This document shows positions 43,558 to 52,340 of a stretch of 56,966 nt of DNA, piece by piece. The stretch's first letter is position 1; the number at the start of each line of letters is the position of its first letter. The stretch spans positions 1 through 56,966 of the forward strand of contig NZ_QKYN01000097.1 in NCBI RefSeq assembly GCF_003258295.1, in the 5' to 3' direction. Below the pieces are notes generated by a model. It saw only the letters and a program-made list of their open reading frames with translations, did not search any database and was not told where the DNA came from. Origin of the DNA: Streptacidiphilus pinicola (GTDB lineage: Bacteria; Actinomycetota; Actinomycetes; Streptomycetales; Streptomycetaceae). The position numbers and the translations under genes are program-made.

Positions 43558-44472
43558 ATGCAGGCACCGGGCGAGGCACCCGGCGGCACGGGCGAGACGG
43601 CCCCGCCGGCCCAACCGGCCGGGCCGCCCGGCCCTGCCGCGCCGAGCGAGCAGACCGAGCCGGCAGAGCCGGCAGAGCCGGCCGAGCCGCTCTCCGCCGC
43701 GATCGCGGAGTCGCGGGTGGACGTCCGCGCTCTCACCCGGGTGCTCTTCGAGCGCCTGGCCGAACTTCCTGTCGGCAGCCCCGAACACGAACGGGTGCGC
43801 GCCGCGCTGATCGAGGTCAACCTGCCGCTGGTCCGCTACGCGGCCGCGCGCTTCCGCGGCCGCAACGAGCCGATGGAGGACGTCGTCCAGGTCGGGACGA
43901 TCGGCCTGATCAACGCGATCGACCGGTTCGACCTCAGCCGCGGCGTCCAGTTCCCCACCTACGCGCTGCCGACCATCCTGGGCGAGATCAAGCGCTACTT
44001 CCGCGACAACGTCCGCACCATGCACGTGCCCCGCCGGCTCCAGGAGCTGTGGGTCCAGGTCAGCAGTGCGATGGAGGAACTGACGGTCACTCACGGCCGC
44101 CAGCCCAAGGTCCCCGAGATCGCCGCGTCGCTGCGCATCCCGGAGGAGGACGTCCGCGCCTGCCTGGATGCCGGTCGCGCCTACAACGCGACTTCACTCG
44201 AGGCCCAGCAGGAGCACGACGGAGGCCTGGCTTTGCTGGACCGGCTCGGCTACGAGGACTCCGCACTCACCCATGTGGAGCATCGGGACATGGTCCGTCA
44301 CCTGCTCGTGCAACTGCCGGACCGGGAGCGACAGATTGTGATGCTCCGGTTCTTCGGCAACCTGACGCAGTCCCAGATCTCCACCGAGCTCGGCATGTCG
44401 CAGATGCACGTGTCACGCCTGCTCGCACGGATCTTCGCACGGCTGCGCAGCGGCAACCACTGGGAGAACTGA
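43558..44472 (+). CDS. SigB/SigF-type RNA polymerase sigma factor (first of tandem pair)
   Basis: The 304-residue protein has a Pro/Ala/Glu-rich N-terminus. Sigma-70 regions 2-4 then show [20 protein letters not shown] (about 82-101), [52 protein letters not shown] (region 3), and [20 protein letters not shown] plus [20 protein letters not shown] (region 4). This is the stress/developmental SigB-SigF group. No RsbW-type anti-sigma is adjacent. GAGGGG precedes the ATG. A closely related paralogue lies 238 bases downstream. Confidence 0.95.
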   Translation: MQAPGEAPGGTGETAPPAQPAGPPGPAAPSEQTEPAEPAEPAEPLSAAIAESRVDVRALTRVLFERLAELPVGSPEHERVRAALIEVNLPLVRYAAARFRGRNEPMEDVVQVGTIGLINAIDRFDLSRGVQFPTYALPTILGEIKRYFRDNVRTMHVPRRLQELWVQVSSAMEELTVTHGRQPKVPEIAASLRIPEEDVRACLDAGRAYNATSLEAQQEHDGGLALLDRLGYEDSALTHVEHRDMVRHLLVQLPDRERQIVMLRFFGNLTQSQISTELGMSQMHVSRLLARIFARLRSGNHWEN

Positions 44473-44619
44473 GGCCTGCGCGGGCGCACGCGCCCACGCC
44501 TCACGCCGATCGCTCTGCGTAGTCGAGCGTCCGTCATATGCCGTAATCGTCCTACTGATCAACCGACGAAAACGCTCCTGACACCACGTTTCCACGACGT
44601 GACATCTGGCCCTCTCGTG

Positions 44620-44645
44620 GTTTGCCGGGGATCCTGTGCCGGTAT
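44620..44645 (+). promoter_or_regulatory. SigB-type promoter before the second sigma gene
   Basis: GTTT at 44620-44623, 16 bases, then CGGTAT at 44640-44645 fits the GTTT-N14-16-GGGTAT pattern of SigB/SigF promoters with one mismatch. It would start a transcript near 44652, about 60 bases before the sigma gene, and suggests autoregulation or control by the neighbour. Confidence 0.5.
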
Positions 44646-44710
44646 CCCAGTGGAGGTACGGAGTCGTCGGCATGTCGACTCATCGATGGCTGAGTTGAAG
44701 GGGGTTGCAG

Positions 44711-45646
44711 GTGTCCGAGGCTCTGGTGCATGAGGCTCACGGCGCACACGACGCTCTCGCCCACGGCGCCGTGGTTCTTCCCGCCCAGCGGGCGACCGCG
44801 CCCGAAGGCATGTCGGAGGTCTCGCCGGAGGTCGCCCCCGCGGTCGACCCGGCAGATGTCCCAGCAGTCGCCCCGGAGGTGGACGGGCTCGACACCCGCA
44901 CCCTCTCCAGGTCGCTCTTTCTGCGGTTCGCGCAGCTCACGCCGGACCACCCGGACCACGCCTACGTGCGGAACACCCTGATCGAGCTCAACCTGCCGCT
45001 GGTCCGCTACGCGGCCGCGCGCTTCCGCAGCCGCAACGAGCCGATGGAGGACATCGTCCAGGTCGGCACGATCGGCCTGATCAAGGCGATCGACCGGTTC
45101 GACCACGACCGCGGCGTGGAGTTCCCCACCTTCGCGATGCCGACGATCATCGGCGAGATCAAGCGCTTCTTCCGCGACACCAGCTGGTCGGTCCGCGTCC
45201 CGCGCCGCCTGCAGGAGCTGCGCCTGGCCCTCACCAAGGCCGGCGACGACCTCAGCCAGCGCCTCGACCGCAGCCCCACCGTCCCGGAGCTGGCCGCGTG
45301 CCTCGGCGTCACCGAGGAGGAGGTCGTCGAGGGCCTCGCCGTCGGCAACGCCTACACGGCCTCCTCCCTCGACAGCACCCCGTCCGAGGAGGACGGCGAC
45401 GGCCCCCTCGCGGAGCGCCTCGGCTACGAGGACGCGGCCATGGAGGGCGTCGAGTACCGGGAGGCTCTCAAGCCGCTGCTGGCACGGCTGCCGGCCCGCG
45501 AGCGACGGATCATCATGCTGCGGTTCTTCGGCAACATGACGCAGTCGCAAATCGGCGAGGAGATCGGCATCTCCCAGATGCACGTCTCCCGCCTCCTGAC
45601 GCGCACGCTGGCCACCCTCCGCGAAGGCCTGATCGCCGAGGGGTAG
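44711..45646 (+). CDS. SigB/SigF-type RNA polymerase sigma factor (second of tandem pair)
   Basis: The 311-residue paralogue of the upstream gene matches it through regions 2-4: [80 protein letters not shown], and RERRIIMLRFFGNMTQSQIG plus [19 protein letters not shown]. Only the N-terminal 60 residues and the end differ clearly. The GTG at 44711 follows GAAGGGGG; a TTG two codons upstream is possible. A SigB-like promoter precedes it. The pair looks like a tandem duplication that has diverged in its N-termini. Confidence 0.94.
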   Translation: MSEALVHEAHGAHDALAHGAVVLPAQRATAPEGMSEVSPEVAPAVDPADVPAVAPEVDGLDTRTLSRSLFLRFAQLTPDHPDHAYVRNTLIELNLPLVRYAAARFRSRNEPMEDIVQVGTIGLIKAIDRFDHDRGVEFPTFAMPTIIGEIKRFFRDTSWSVRVPRRLQELRLALTKAGDDLSQRLDRSPTVPELAACLGVTEEEVVEGLAVGNAYTASSLDSTPSEEDGDGPLAERLGYEDAAMEGVEYREALKPLLARLPARERRIIMLRFFGNMTQSQIGEEIGISQMHVSRLLTRTLATLREGLIAEG

Positions 45647-45659
45647 TTGCACTGCCTAG

Positions 45660-45734
45660 GGGCGCGGGGAACTGCGCGAGAAACCACCGAGGTGCGGATG
45701 GCCCTGCGCGTTGAGGACATCCGCACGTCGGTGG
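45660..45734. terminator. Repeat-family sequence and hairpin between sigma and phosphatase genes
   Basis: GGGGCGCGGGGAACTGCGCG just after the sigma stop is a sequence that recurs between genes in Streptomyces, from memory. It is followed by arms 45684-45700 and 45718-45734 (CCACCGAGGTGCGGATG and its near complement, one mismatch) with a 17-base loop. It probably terminates both convergent genes. Confidence 0.7.
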
Positions 45735-45741
45735 CTTGCTG

Positions 45742-46584
45742 CTAGGCGAGCAGGTTCTTCCTCAGGGCTTCGAGGTCGGCGGGCGTCAGGCCGAGGCCGT
45801 CGTGGAGGAACGCTTCGAAGCTCGGCCAACCGGCATCCACCGCGGCGAACGCCGCGTCGAGGTAGGCGCGCTCCGCGCGCATGACTGGGCGCATCAGCTC
45901 GGGCTCGCGCATGACGCCCTGGGTGCCCAGGTGGTCGAGGATGCGGGCGATCAGCCCGTCCGTGCGCTCGTTGGTGAGCAGGTAGTCCGCGTAGACGGTC
46001 TCGCGGTCCACCCCGAGCGCAGTGAGGACGATCGCCGCCGTCCAGCCGGTGCGGTCCTTGCCGGCCGTGCAGTGGAAGTAGAGCGGCAACCGCTCCGCCC
46101 GGGTCAGCGCCTTGACCGTCTCCGCGAAGCGCCCGCGGATGCCGGGGTCGGTGACGAACCACCCGTACATCGAGACCATCATCCGCTCCGCGCCACCGTC
46201 GCCCAGCAGCGCGCGCTGCGCCTCGGCGTCCTGCGCGGCGAGGGTGTCGCGCAGCGAGGCGTAGATGTCGTGGTCCGTGGCGAAGACGGGCTGGGCCTCC
46301 AGCGCCACGCCGGGGGGCAGCACGTCCTCACCGTTCTCGGCGACCTCGTTCAGGCCGCGCAGGTCGATCACGTGACGCAGGCCGAGACCCTCCAGCACGG
46401 CGAGGTCCTCGTCCGAGGACCGGTGCAGCGCGTCACCGCGCAGCGCGACGCCGAAACGGACCGTCCGCCCGTCCGCGGTACGGTAACCGCCCAGGTCACG
46501 GGCGTTCACGGCACCCTGCAGGCCGAGGCTGCGCCCCGGGGCACGGTCGGCGGGGGCGTCGACGGCGCGGTCCTGCTGGGTCAC
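45742..46584 (-). CDS. Tyrosine-protein phosphatase (PtpB-like)
   Basis: The 280-residue protein has the P-loop HCTAGKDRTGWTAAIVLTAL (about 157-176), the signature of the lipid/tyrosine phosphatases with an added Lys-Asp, and the N-terminal NARDLGGYRTADGRTVRFGV typical of mycobacterial PtpB. FHC and GKDR fit Cys-nucleophile chemistry. The GTG at 46584 follows GAGGAG; a longer in-frame start has no such site. It is cytoplasmic by sequence. Targets are unknown. Confidence 0.92.
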   Translation of the reverse strand: MTQQDRAVDAPADRAPGRSLGLQGAVNARDLGGYRTADGRTVRFGVALRGDALHRSSDEDLAVLEGLGLRHVIDLRGLNEVAENGEDVLPPGVALEAQPVFATDHDIYASLRDTLAAQDAEAQRALLGDGGAERMMVSMYGWFVTDPGIRGRFAETVKALTRAERLPLYFHCTAGKDRTGWTAAIVLTALGVDRETVYADYLLTNERTDGLIARILDHLGTQGVMREPELMRPVMRAERAYLDAAFAAVDAGWPSFEAFLHDGLGLTPADLEALRKNLLA

Positions 46585-46728
46585 GGCGGCTCCTCGGTTC
46601 GGCAAAACGTTTCGTCGTGCAATCATTCGCCAGTGTAGGCAGGGCCCGATGGCGCGCCGAAGAGCCTTCCTGATCTGATGACCCATCAGTAAACTGGCGC
46701 CTCCGAAGCGGGCGGGAGGCGATCGACG

Positions 46729-47496
46729 GTGACGCGTTCCACGACGAGGCTGATCATCGGCGGGGTGTTGAGCGCGACCGTGGTGGGCGCCACGACGCTG
46801 ACCCTGGCGGGCTGCGCCAGCGACCGGGGCAGTTCCGTCGCCATCGGCGACAGCGCCCCGGCTCGGGCCCTCACCACGCCCGCCAACAGCGGCGTGGTCT
46901 TCGTGCCCCTGGACTCACCGGCTCCGACACCGGCAACGGGCGGCTCGACCACGCCGAGTGCGCCGACCACGTCGGGGGGCTCGGGCGGCTCAGGCGGCTC
47001 GACGGGCAGCGGCGGCGGTTCCGGGTCCGTGGGCGGCACCACCGGCGGCACGGCCGGCGGCGGAGGCACTCCGGCCGGCAGCACGCCCCCGCACAACAGC
47101 AGCGGCGGAACCGGAGGCAAAGGCGGAGGCACCGGCACCGCAGGTGGCGGCGGCTCGACCGGTGCAGCATCCGGCGGGACCGGCGCGCCGCAGACGCCCG
47201 CCCATCTCACGGTGACCGCGCTGCACACCACCGACACCGCGCAACGCTGGTGCCAGCGGGTCACGCTCACGCTCGTCAACAGCGGCGACCGCGCCGCGAC
47301 CAGCGGCACGGTGACCTTCGCCACACATGTCATCGGCGCACTCGGCATCGACTGGTGGACGTACCAGACGAGCCAGTCGCTGACCGGTCCGGTGGCCGGT
47401 CACGCGACCGCGGACGAGAGCTGGACCGTCTGCCTGGACGCGTGGCGCGTTCCCCTTGGGATGCACCTGGAGACGCGGGCGGCGACCCTCGGCTGA
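46729..47496 (+). CDS. Lipoprotein with Gly/Ser-rich linker
   Basis: The 255-residue protein has a lipoprotein signal (RLIIGGVLSATVVGATTL, lipobox TLAGC, Cys near 29). A 110-residue Gly/Ser/Thr/Pro-rich linker follows, then a C-terminal domain of about 95 residues with two cysteines (QRWCQRVTLTLVNSGDRAAT and ESWTVCLDAWR) and IDWWTYQTSQ. The domain looks like a beta-sandwich of the binding-module kind, but I cannot name it. It is anchored outside the membrane. GGGAGG lies upstream of the GTG start. Confidence 0.75.
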   Translation: MTRSTTRLIIGGVLSATVVGATTLTLAGCASDRGSSVAIGDSAPARALTTPANSGVVFVPLDSPAPTPATGGSTTPSAPTTSGGSGGSGGSTGSGGGSGSVGGTTGGTAGGGGTPAGSTPPHNSSGGTGGKGGGTGTAGGGGSTGAASGGTGAPQTPAHLTVTALHTTDTAQRWCQRVTLTLVNSGDRAATSGTVTFATHVIGALGIDWWTYQTSQSLTGPVAGHATADESWTVCLDAWRVPLGMHLETRAATLG

Positions 47497-47513
47497 GACC
47501 CTCGGCTGAAGGC

Positions 47514-47711
47514 CTACTTGAACGCGAGGTAGACGACGCCGATCACGACGACCAGGCCGATGATCACCGCGGCGGCGATGACGCCGGTGTGGCGCGACTC
47601 GCTCGGCGCGGTCGCCGGCGTGGCGGCGGGCTCCTCGACGAAGGCGCGGAACATCTGGGTGCTCGCCGCGGTGTCGTCGTTGGAGGGCTGGTAGTTCTGG
47701 TAGTTCGACAT
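47514..47711 (-). CDS. Small tail-anchored membrane protein
   Basis: The 65-residue protein has a polar Asn/Gln/Thr-rich N-terminus (MSNYQNYQPSNDDTAAS), then FRAFVEEP, and one C-terminal membrane helix (GVIAAAVIIGLVVVIGVVYL) ending in AFK. The gene converges on the lipoprotein gene, 17 bases between stops. A ribosome site is present only weakly. The function is unknown. Confidence 0.7.
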   Translation of the reverse strand: MSNYQNYQPSNDDTAASTQMFRAFVEEPAATPATAPSESRHTGVIAAAVIIGLVVVIGVVYLAFK

Positions 47712-47852
47712 GGGCCCTGACTCTAGCCAATGCGGAGCGGAAGCTGGAGGCCGGAATGTCGCAGCTCTGTGACAGAAACCCGGTATTTAGCGTGGAGAAG
47801 TCGTGCGGCGTGTCGGGGAACACGTCGTCCCGGCGATCTCGTTGATCCCGGC

Positions 47853-48806
47853 ATGACCTCCTCCGCACGTGTGCTTCTCGGCAACTCCGATCTCTCCGTC
47901 TTCCCGCTCAACCTCGGCGGCAACGTCTTCGGCTGGTCTGCCGACCGCGACCAGTCCTTCGCCGTCCTGGACGCCTACACCGCCGCCGGCGGCAACTTCG
48001 TCGACACCGCCGACGTCTACTCGGCCTGGATCCCCGGCAACAGCGGCGGCGAGTCGGAGACGATCATCGGGGCCTGGACTGCGGCCCGGGACAACCGGGA
48101 CGACGTCGTGATCGCCACCAAGGTCGGCGCACACCCGGACTTCAAGGGACTCAAGGCGGAGAACATCGCCGCGGCCACCGAGGCCTCGCTGAAGCGGCTC
48201 GGCACCGACCGGATCGACCTGCTCTACACGCACTTCGACGACGAGTCGACGCCGGTCGAGGAGATCATGACCGCGCTGGACGAGCTGGTCCGGGCCGGCA
48301 AGGTCCGCCAGATCGCCGCCTCCAACATCTCCCCGGCCCGCCTGCGCGCGTCCCTGCAGTTCGCGCGCCGCGAGGGCCTGGCCGAGTACGTGGCCCTGCA
48401 GCCGCACTACAACCTCGGCTACCGGAACGCGTACGAGGGTGAGCCGGCCGCCGTGGCGGCCGAGTTCGGCCTTTCCTGCGTCCCCTACTACGCGCTGGCC
48501 GGGGGCTTCCTGACCGGCAAGTACCGCGCGGGCGGCCCGGCCGTCGACAGCGTGCGGGCGGGCGCGGCCGAGAAGCTCGCCGCCGGCGAGCAGGGTCAGC
48601 GGGTCCTCGCGGCCCTGGACGCGGTCGCGGAGGCGCACGACGTCGCCGTGGCCACCGTCGCGCTGGCGTGGCTGGCCGCGCAGCCGACCGTCGCCGCGCC
48701 GATCGCCTCCGCCCGCACCGTGGAGCAGCTGGCCGCGCTGGTCGCCTTCCCCGAGCTCACGCTCACCCAGGCCGAGCTGGACGCGCTGACCGCGGCCTCC
48801 GCCTGA
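47853..48806 (+). CDS. Aldo/keto reductase
   Basis: The 317-residue (beta/alpha)8 oxidoreductase has catalytic residues in NFVDTADVYSAW (Asp and Tyr), VIATKVG (Lys) and LLYTHFDD (His), plus ALQPHYNLGYR and the cofactor end APIASARTVEQL. It reduces aldehydes or ketones with NADPH; substrate unknown. The ATG at 47853 is taken over a longer frame that starts inside the upstream region. The stop shares one base with the kinase-like gene start (TGATG), so the pair is coupled. Confidence 0.93.
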   Translation: MTSSARVLLGNSDLSVFPLNLGGNVFGWSADRDQSFAVLDAYTAAGGNFVDTADVYSAWIPGNSGGESETIIGAWTAARDNRDDVVIATKVGAHPDFKGLKAENIAAATEASLKRLGTDRIDLLYTHFDDESTPVEEIMTALDELVRAGKVRQIAASNISPARLRASLQFARREGLAEYVALQPHYNLGYRNAYEGEPAAVAAEFGLSCVPYYALAGGFLTGKYRAGGPAVDSVRAGAAEKLAAGEQGQRVLAALDAVAEAHDVAVATVALAWLAAQPTVAAPIASARTVEQLAALVAFPELTLTQAELDALTAASA

Positions 48807-49453
48807 TGCCGGTCCAGGTCCGGCCGCTAACCCCGGAGCTCCTGGCCGAGGAGCTCGCGGAGCGGATCAGCCGGCTGGCCGGGGAGGACGGCCGGACCTG
48901 GACCAGGGTCGCCGTGGACGGCGCGGAGGCCGCCCGTCCCGGCGACCTGGCGGACGCGCTCGTGGAGCCGCTGCGCCTGCGCGGCCGCCCGGTGCGGCGC
49001 GTCCGCGCACGTGACTTCCTGCGCCCCGCGTCACTGCGCTTCGAGTTCGGCCACCACGACCCGGACGCCTACCTGGACGGCTGGCTGGACACGGGCGCGC
49101 TCTTCCGCGAGGTCTTCGACCCGCTCGAGCCGGGAGGTTCCGGCCTGGTCCTGCCCACGCTCTGGGACCCCGCCACCGACCGCGCGACCCGCGCGCAGCG
49201 CGTCCCCCTGCCGCCCGGCGGCGTCCTCGTCCTCGACGGTCCGCTACTGCTGGGCCGCTGGTTCCCGCTGGATCTCACCGTCCACCTGCGGCTCACCCGG
49301 GCGGCGCTGGAACGCCGCACCCCCGATTCCGAGCGCTGGACCCTCCCGGCCCTCGCCCGCTACGAGGCGGAGACCCGCCCGGAGGAGTCCGCGGACATGA
49401 CCGTGCGGGCCGACGATCCTCGTCGGCCCGCACTGGTCGTCGTCAGCGACTGA
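48806..49453 (+). CDS. Uridine kinase-like protein without a clear P-loop
   Basis: The 215-residue protein resembles the nucleoside-kinase-like proteins annotated as uridine kinase in actinobacteria: TRVAVDGAEAARPGDLADAL (about 32-51), RRVRARDFLRPASLRFEFGH, YLDGWLDTGALFREVF and LVLDGPLLLGRW. The Walker A motif expected where GAEAARPGD stands (normally GxxGxGKT) is missing its Lys. It could be inactive, or use another nucleotide site. It is translationally coupled to the reductase gene. Confidence 0.75.
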   Translation: MPVQVRPLTPELLAEELAERISRLAGEDGRTWTRVAVDGAEAARPGDLADALVEPLRLRGRPVRRVRARDFLRPASLRFEFGHHDPDAYLDGWLDTGALFREVFDPLEPGGSGLVLPTLWDPATDRATRAQRVPLPPGGVLVLDGPLLLGRWFPLDLTVHLRLTRAALERRTPDSERWTLPALARYEAETRPEESADMTVRADDPRRPALVVVSD

Positions 49454-49456
49454 CGA

Positions 49457-49885
49457 CTACTGCCTCGGCACGGTGGCGAACTCGGGCTGTACCGACGCCG
49501 TGCAGAACGCGCAGCGGCTGGCGGCGGCCGGGATGGAGCTCAGGCACTCCGGGCAGTCCTTCTTCGGCGCGTCCACGTCCGCCTTGGTGGCGAACCGGGC
49601 GCTCAGCTTGGTGACCGGCAGCACCACGCAGAAGTAGACGACCGCAGCGGTGATCAGAAAGGTGATCACCGTGTTGAGAAAGTCGCCATAGGCGAAGTGC
49701 TGGCCGTGGACCATCTGGACCTGGCTGCTGAGGTCGTTGTTCTTGCCGACGAACAGACCGATCAGCGGGGTCAGGAAGTCCCCGGTGAAGCCCTTCACGA
49801 CGGACGTGAACGCGGCACCGATGACGACACCGACAGCCAGGTCAACGACATTGCCGCGGAGCAGAAACTTCCGGAATCCCTTCAT
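49457..49885 (-). CDS. mscL: Large-conductance mechanosensitive channel
   Basis: The 142-residue protein has the MscL start (MKGFRKFLLRGNVVDLAVGV) with the first membrane helix AVGVVIGAAFTSVVKGFTGD, then the second helix TVITFLITAAVVYFCVVLPV (about 70-89). The C-terminal end, with cysteines (CPECLSSIPAAASRCAFCTA), is a zinc-ribbon-like tail common in actinobacterial MscL. It opens under membrane tension during osmotic downshock. It converges on the kinase-like gene. Confidence 0.96.
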   Translation of the reverse strand: MKGFRKFLLRGNVVDLAVGVVIGAAFTSVVKGFTGDFLTPLIGLFVGKNNDLSSQVQMVHGQHFAYGDFLNTVITFLITAAVVYFCVVLPVTKLSARFATKADVDAPKKDCPECLSSIPAAASRCAFCTASVQPEFATVPRQ

Positions 49886-49921
49886 GGCGGGTCACCGTAT
49901 CACCCGTAGGGGTGACCCGAG

Positions 49922-51589
49922 TTACGCCGACTTGTCCGCTTCCGCCGCTGCCTGGGCCTGGATGCCGGAAACCTTGCGCAGCGGAACCTCCTTGATGACC
50001 AGTGAGAGGACGAAAGCCGCCGCGGCCACGCACGAGGCGATCAGGAACACCAGGTGCATCGAGTCGGCGAAGCCGACCTTGAAGGGGGCCGCCAGGGCGT
50101 CCGGCAGCTGCTGGATGAAGGAGGAGTCGCTCAGCACGGACGAGGAGTTCGCGCCGGACAGGGCCTTCGGGTTCTGCGCGACGGCCTGCTGGAACGCCGG
50201 GGTGTGCGAGGCGGCGGTGACGGCCTTGGTGATGTTGTCCTTCACCGTGCTGAACAGCACCGACAGGAAGATCGCGGTACCGGCCGTGGCGCCCAGCTGA
50301 CGGAAGAAGGTCGCCGAGGCGGTGGCGACGCCCATGTCCTGCGGGGGGACCGCGTTCTGCACGGACAGCGTCAGCGTCTGCATGGTGAGGCCGAGGCCGA
50401 CGCCGAAGAGGGCCATGTAGCCCATGGTCTCCGGCAGCGGGGTGTTCCACTCCACCCGGAAGTGGAAGAGCAGCATGGCGCCGATCATCACCGCGGTGCC
50501 GATCACCGGGTAGATCTTGTAGTGGCCGGTCCGGGCTATCAGGCGGCCGACGACGATCGACGTGACCATCATGCCGAGCATCAGCGGCAGCATCATCAGA
50601 CCGGACTTGGTCGGGCTGGCGCCCTTCACGATCTGCAGGTACTGCGGAATCATCATCATTCCGCCGAACATCGCCATCCCTATCAAAACGGACAGGACGC
50701 TCGTCTGACTGAAGACCTTGTTGGAGAACAGGCGCATCGGGATCAGCGCGGCGTCGCCCATGCGGCGCTCGACGAACAGCCAGACGACGATGCCGACGAC
50801 GCCGATCGCGTAGCAGCTCAGCGAACGTGGCGAAGTCCAGCCCCAGCTCTGGCCCTGCTCGGCGACCAGCAGCAGCGGCACCACGCCCAGGGCGATGGTG
50901 ACGGCACCCCACCAGTCGATCCGCTGCTCACGGCGGGTGTGCGGGACGTTCAGCACCTTGGCGACGACGACCAGCGCGATCATGCCGATCGGCACGTTGA
51001 CCAGGAAGACCCAGCGCCAGCCGGCGATGCCCAGGATCATGCTCTGGCCGGCCAGGAAGCCGCCGACCAGCGGGCCGAGCACGCTGGAGGTGGCGAAGAC
51101 GGAGAGGATGTAGCCCTGGTAGCGGGCCCGCTCACGCGGCGGCACGATGTCGCCGATGATCGCCAGCGCGAGGGACATCAGGCCACCGGCGCCGATGCCC
51201 TGGAACGCGCGGAACCCGGCCAGCTCGATCATCGAGGTGGAGAAGGTGCAGGCGACCGAGCCGACGACGAAGATGCTGATCGCGGCGAGGAAGAACGGCT
51301 TGCGGCCGTAGATGTCGGAGAGCTTGCCGTAGAGCGGCGTGGCGATCGTCGAGGTGATCAGGTAGGCCGTCGTGGTCCAGGCCTGCTCGCTCAGGCCGTG
51401 CAGGTCGTCGGCGATGGTCCGGATCGCGGTCGAGACGATGGTCTGGTCGAGCGAGGCCAGGAACATGCCCATCATCAGGCCGGACAGGATCGTCAGGATC
51501 TGGCGATGGCTCAGGCCGGCCTGGGCCGAGGCGTCGGATATGCCCGGCGCCGCGGCGGTGGCCGCTCCCCCGTGGCTGTTGCTACTCAC
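49922..51589 (-). CDS. MFS drug exporter, DHA2 (EmrB/QacA) family
   Basis: The 555-residue protein has about 14 membrane helices, motif A PLYGKLSDIYGRKPFFLAAI (about 79-98), LASLDQTIVSTAI in helix 1 (the D/Q motif), and motif C PLVGGFLAGQSMILGIAGWR (about 158-177). It is a proton-driven multidrug or toxin exporter. The ATG at 51589 overlaps the MarR gene end by 4 bases, so repressor and pump are one transcript. The inducer is unknown. Confidence 0.95.
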   Translation of the reverse strand: MSSNSHGGAATAAAPGISDASAQAGLSHRQILTILSGLMMGMFLASLDQTIVSTAIRTIADDLHGLSEQAWTTTAYLITSTIATPLYGKLSDIYGRKPFFLAAISIFVVGSVACTFSTSMIELAGFRAFQGIGAGGLMSLALAIIGDIVPPRERARYQGYILSVFATSSVLGPLVGGFLAGQSMILGIAGWRWVFLVNVPIGMIALVVVAKVLNVPHTRREQRIDWWGAVTIALGVVPLLLVAEQGQSWGWTSPRSLSCYAIGVVGIVVWLFVERRMGDAALIPMRLFSNKVFSQTSVLSVLIGMAMFGGMMMIPQYLQIVKGASPTKSGLMMLPLMLGMMVTSIVVGRLIARTGHYKIYPVIGTAVMIGAMLLFHFRVEWNTPLPETMGYMALFGVGLGLTMQTLTLSVQNAVPPQDMGVATASATFFRQLGATAGTAIFLSVLFSTVKDNITKAVTAASHTPAFQQAVAQNPKALSGANSSSVLSDSSFIQQLPDALAAPFKVGFADSMHLVFLIASCVAAAAFVLSLVIKEVPLRKVSGIQAQAAAEADKSA

Positions 51590-52074
51590 TTGGCTGCTCC
51601 CTGCTCGGCGGTGTGTTGCCGGGCGAATTCGTCGTTCAGGCGGGCCAGAAGGCGGACCAGCTGCTGCCGGTCCTCCCCGGTCCAGTTCTCCAGGAGGGCG
51701 CTGAGCTCCCGGTTGCGTTGCTCGCGGAACGCGTCGAAGGCGGCCAGGCCGCTCGGCGAGACCGAGAGCAGCGCACCGCGCCGGTCCTCCGGGTCGGGTG
51801 TCCGCTCGACCAGGCCGCGCTCGATCAGCGAGCGGATCTGCCGGCTGACCGTGGACAGGTCCAGGTGCGCGACGACGGCGAGATCCGTCGCGCGCTTCGG
51901 TCCGAAGCGGACCAGGGCCGCGAGCAGGGCGCGGTCGCCGCCCCCGTGCTCGTCGCGCGAGCGCTGCTTGCGCGCCTGCAGCAGCCGGAAGAAGCGGACC
52001 AGCTCCTCACCGAGCTCGGCCGCGACCGGATCGGCCGCCTCGTCGCCCTCTGTCATCTGCGCCGTCTGCTCCAC
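51586..52074 (-). CDS. MarR-family transcriptional regulator
   Basis: The 162-residue protein has the MarR winged helix: GDRALLAALVRFGPKRATDL, AVVAHLDLSTVSRQIRSLIE and RGLVERTPDPEDRRGALLSV with the DxR wing (about 50-110), and a C-terminal dimer helix. It is translated ahead of the MFS exporter through an ATGA overlap. A clear palindrome lies 21 bases upstream of its start, so autorepression and ligand-released export are likely. Confidence 0.95.
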   Translation of the reverse strand: MEQTAQMTEGDEAADPVAAELGEELVRFFRLLQARKQRSRDEHGGGDRALLAALVRFGPKRATDLAVVAHLDLSTVSRQIRSLIERGLVERTPDPEDRRGALLSVSPSGLAAFDAFREQRNRELSALLENWTGEDRQQLVRLLARLNDEFARQHTAEQGAAK

Positions 52075-52094
52075 CCCGGCGACCCCCTACTTAG

Positions 52095-52115
52095 TTGCTT
52101 GCTCCCAGCAAGTAA
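52095..52115. promoter_or_regulatory. Probable MarR operator palindrome
   Basis: TTGCTTGCT-CCC-AGCAAGTAA (52095-52115) is a 9-base inverted repeat with one mismatch. It lies 21 bases upstream of the marR ATG, where it would cover the promoter. Size and position suit a MarR dimer. Confidence 0.65.
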
Positions 52116-52340
52116 ATGTAGCGCACACCTGTGTGCGCAAAAACCATCTCAAGGATGAGCTCGAGCGAGGCTCAGGTCGTAGGCCCGGCCCTGGACCCGA
52201 GGGGTGGCACCACGCAGCGAGGGGGCAGCAGGTTGCGCTCCGGTCTCGGTCGTGTCCAAGGCGTAGTGCGAAGGTGCGGTCCGCCTCTAGCGTGAGCGCC
52301 GCACGAACCTGATCCCCTCACACCCTTCGGAGGGCTCTCT

